Shown piece by piece: positions 21,458 through 22,495 of a stretch of DNA of 22,495 bases (positions are counted from its first letter, which is position 1; every line of letters begins with the position of its first letter). The notes beneath the pieces were generated by a model, which was not told where the DNA came from, did no database searches, and was given only the letters and a program-made list of their open reading frames with translations. Location: the NCBI GenBank assembly GCA_031547305.1, contig JAVBSC010000123.1, positions 1-22,495 of the forward strand, in the 5' to 3' direction. The position numbers and the translations under genes were made by a program. Origin of the DNA: JAVBSC01 sp031547305 (GTDB lineage Bacteria > Desulfobacterota > Desulfovibrionia > Desulfovibrionales > Desulfovibrionaceae).

Positions 21458-22495
21458 CTATTCCCACTCAATAGTGCTGGGCGGCTTGGAGGACACGTCG
21501 TAGACCACGCGGTTCACGCCCTTGACCTCATTGATGATCCGCCCGGCGATCCGGCCCAGCACATCATAAGGCAGCCTTGTCCAGTCCGCGGTCATGGCGT
21601 CCAGGCTGTCCACAATGCGCAGGGCCACCACGTTCTCGTAAGTGCGGGCGTCGCCCATCACACCCACGGTGCGCAGGGGCAGGAGCACGGCAAAGCCTTG
21701 CCAGACCTTGGTGTACCAACCGGAAGCGCGCAATTCGTCACGCACGACGCTGTCCGCCAGACGCAGCACGTCCAGGCGTTCCTTGCTCACTTCGCCCAGA
21801 ATGCGCACGGCCAGACCGGGGCCGGGGAAGGGGTGACGCTCGATGAACTCTTTGGGCAGGCCTAGTTCCGCGGCCACCTGGCGCACTTCATCCTTAAACA
21901 GCTCCCGCAGGGGCTCCACCAGTTCCAGATGCATTTTTTCCGGCAGGCCGCCCACGTTGTGATGGCTTTTGATGACCACGCCCTTGGGCGAATAAGATTC
22001 GATGACGTCCGGGTAAATAGTGCCCTGGCCCAGGAAGCGGACATTCTGAATGGTTCTGGCCTTTTCCTCAAAAATGTCAATAAAGGCCGCTCCGATGATT
22101 TTGCGCTTTTCCTCCGGGTCTTCCACCCCGGCCAGGCGGGACAGAAAAAGCTCCTCGGCCTCCACATAGTGCAGATTCAGGCCAGGCAGATGGGTTTTGA
22201 GCATTTTTTCCACCTGCCGCCCTTCGTTCAGGCGCATCAGGCCATGGTCCACAAAAACGCAGTGCAGCCGGGGACCGATGGCCTTGTGCAACAGGGCGGC
22301 CACCACAGTGGAATCCACCCCGCCGGAAAGCGCCAGCACCACGTTGCTCTCGCCCACTTTGGCCCTGCATTCGGCCACGGTGCGCTCCACAAAGGAGGGC
22401 ATGCTCCAGTCCGCCTTAAGTCCGGCCACCTTGAACAGGAAATTGCGCAGCACGGCTGTGCCGTACTCGCTGTGCCGCACTTCCGGGTGGAATTG
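21458..22495 (-). CDS. guaA: GMP synthase (glutamine-hydrolysing), C-terminal part (5' end outside window)
   Basis: The frame is open to the right edge. The first visible residues are QFHPEVRHSEYG, the end of the class I glutamine amidotransferase domain with its catalytic-triad His and Glu. The ATP-pyrophosphatase domain follows with the P-loop LALSGGVDSTVVAALL, then FVDHGLMRLNEG, QGTIYPDVIES, KSHHNVGGLP, and the dimerisation domain RHPFPGPGLAVRI, ending KPPSTIEWE as in nearly all GuaA proteins. It converts XMP to GMP using glutamine and ATP. It is the first visible gene of the minus-strand run that continues into tatB; its own start and promoter lie outside the window. Confidence 0.97.
   Translation of the reverse strand, partial: QFHPEVRHSEYGTAVLRNFLFKVAGLKADWSMPSFVERTVAECRAKVGESNVVLALSGGVDSTVVAALLHKAIGPRLHCVFVDHGLMRLNEGRQVEKMLKTHLPGLNLHYVEAEELFLSRLAGVEDPEEKRKIIGAAFIDIFEEKARTIQNVRFLGQGTIYPDVIESYSPKGVVIKSHHNVGGLPEKMHLELVEPLRELFKDEVRQVAAELGLPKEFIERHPFPGPGLAVRILGEVSKERLDVLRLADSVVRDELRASGWYTKVWQGFAVLLPLRTVGVMGDARTYENVVALRIVDSLDAMTADWTRLPYDVLGRIAGRIINEVKGVNRVVYDVSSKPPSTIEWE

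Overview
The window looks like ordinary chromosome from a member of the Desulfovibrionaceae (sulfate-reducing Desulfobacterota). The evidence is the gene content: a DVU0524-type FlgM-associated protein next to flgM, a HisB with the lineage-typical motif GFGLADHLLGLTAFWAGF, an aldo/keto reductase-ferredoxin fusion, an FMN glutamate-synthase-like protein, and an amphi-Trp protein behind a sigma-54 activator. The coding DNA is GC-rich with several AT-rich spacers. This assignment rests on family recognition, not a database search. I see no tRNA, rRNA, CRISPR array, insertion sequence or phage gene.

Layout. (1) 1-1234, plus: the C-terminal part of an MgtE magnesium transporter followed by a small DUF2442 protein. 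(2) 1238-8201 and on to 9116, minus: read in transcription order, pdxK-like kinase and murI (6 bp apart); then the DVU0524-type gene and flgM behind a convincing FliA (sigma-28) promoter; then ktrB and ktrA (potassium uptake); then the AKR-ferredoxin fusion and an SDR/DUF2867 protein. (3) 9381-11026, plus: hemW-like radical SAM gene and a YdcZ/DUF606 membrane protein. (4) 11115-12746, minus: an FMN glutamate-synthase-like protein with an N-terminal cysteine cluster. (5) 12747-13318: a roughly 570 bp spacer, very AT-rich with palindromes on its left and GC-rich and foldable on its right. (6) 13319-17057, plus: NtrC-family response regulator, amphi-Trp protein with a Lys/Ala-rich tail, and a large chorismate-mutase-like/EPSP-synthase-like protein that appears to have lost its catalytic motifs. 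(7) 17020-22495, minus: a tightly packed run guaA (partial), tatB, tatC, hisB, a lipoprotein, hisA and an anchored exported protein. Start/stop overlaps and 1-5 bp gaps link most of these genes; an internal promoter may lie before hisB.

How the genes work together. guaA, hisB and hisA are nucleotide and histidine biosynthesis; tatB/tatC export folded proteins; ktrB/ktrA form one potassium channel and its regulatory subunit; flgM restrains the sigma factor that appears to transcribe it. I found no defence system or mobile island. The points most worth a second look are a strong terminator-like hairpin in the ktrB leader, the degenerate CM/EPSPS-like protein, the acidic extensions of TatC, the sigma-28 promoter, and the unexplained proteins flanking hisA.
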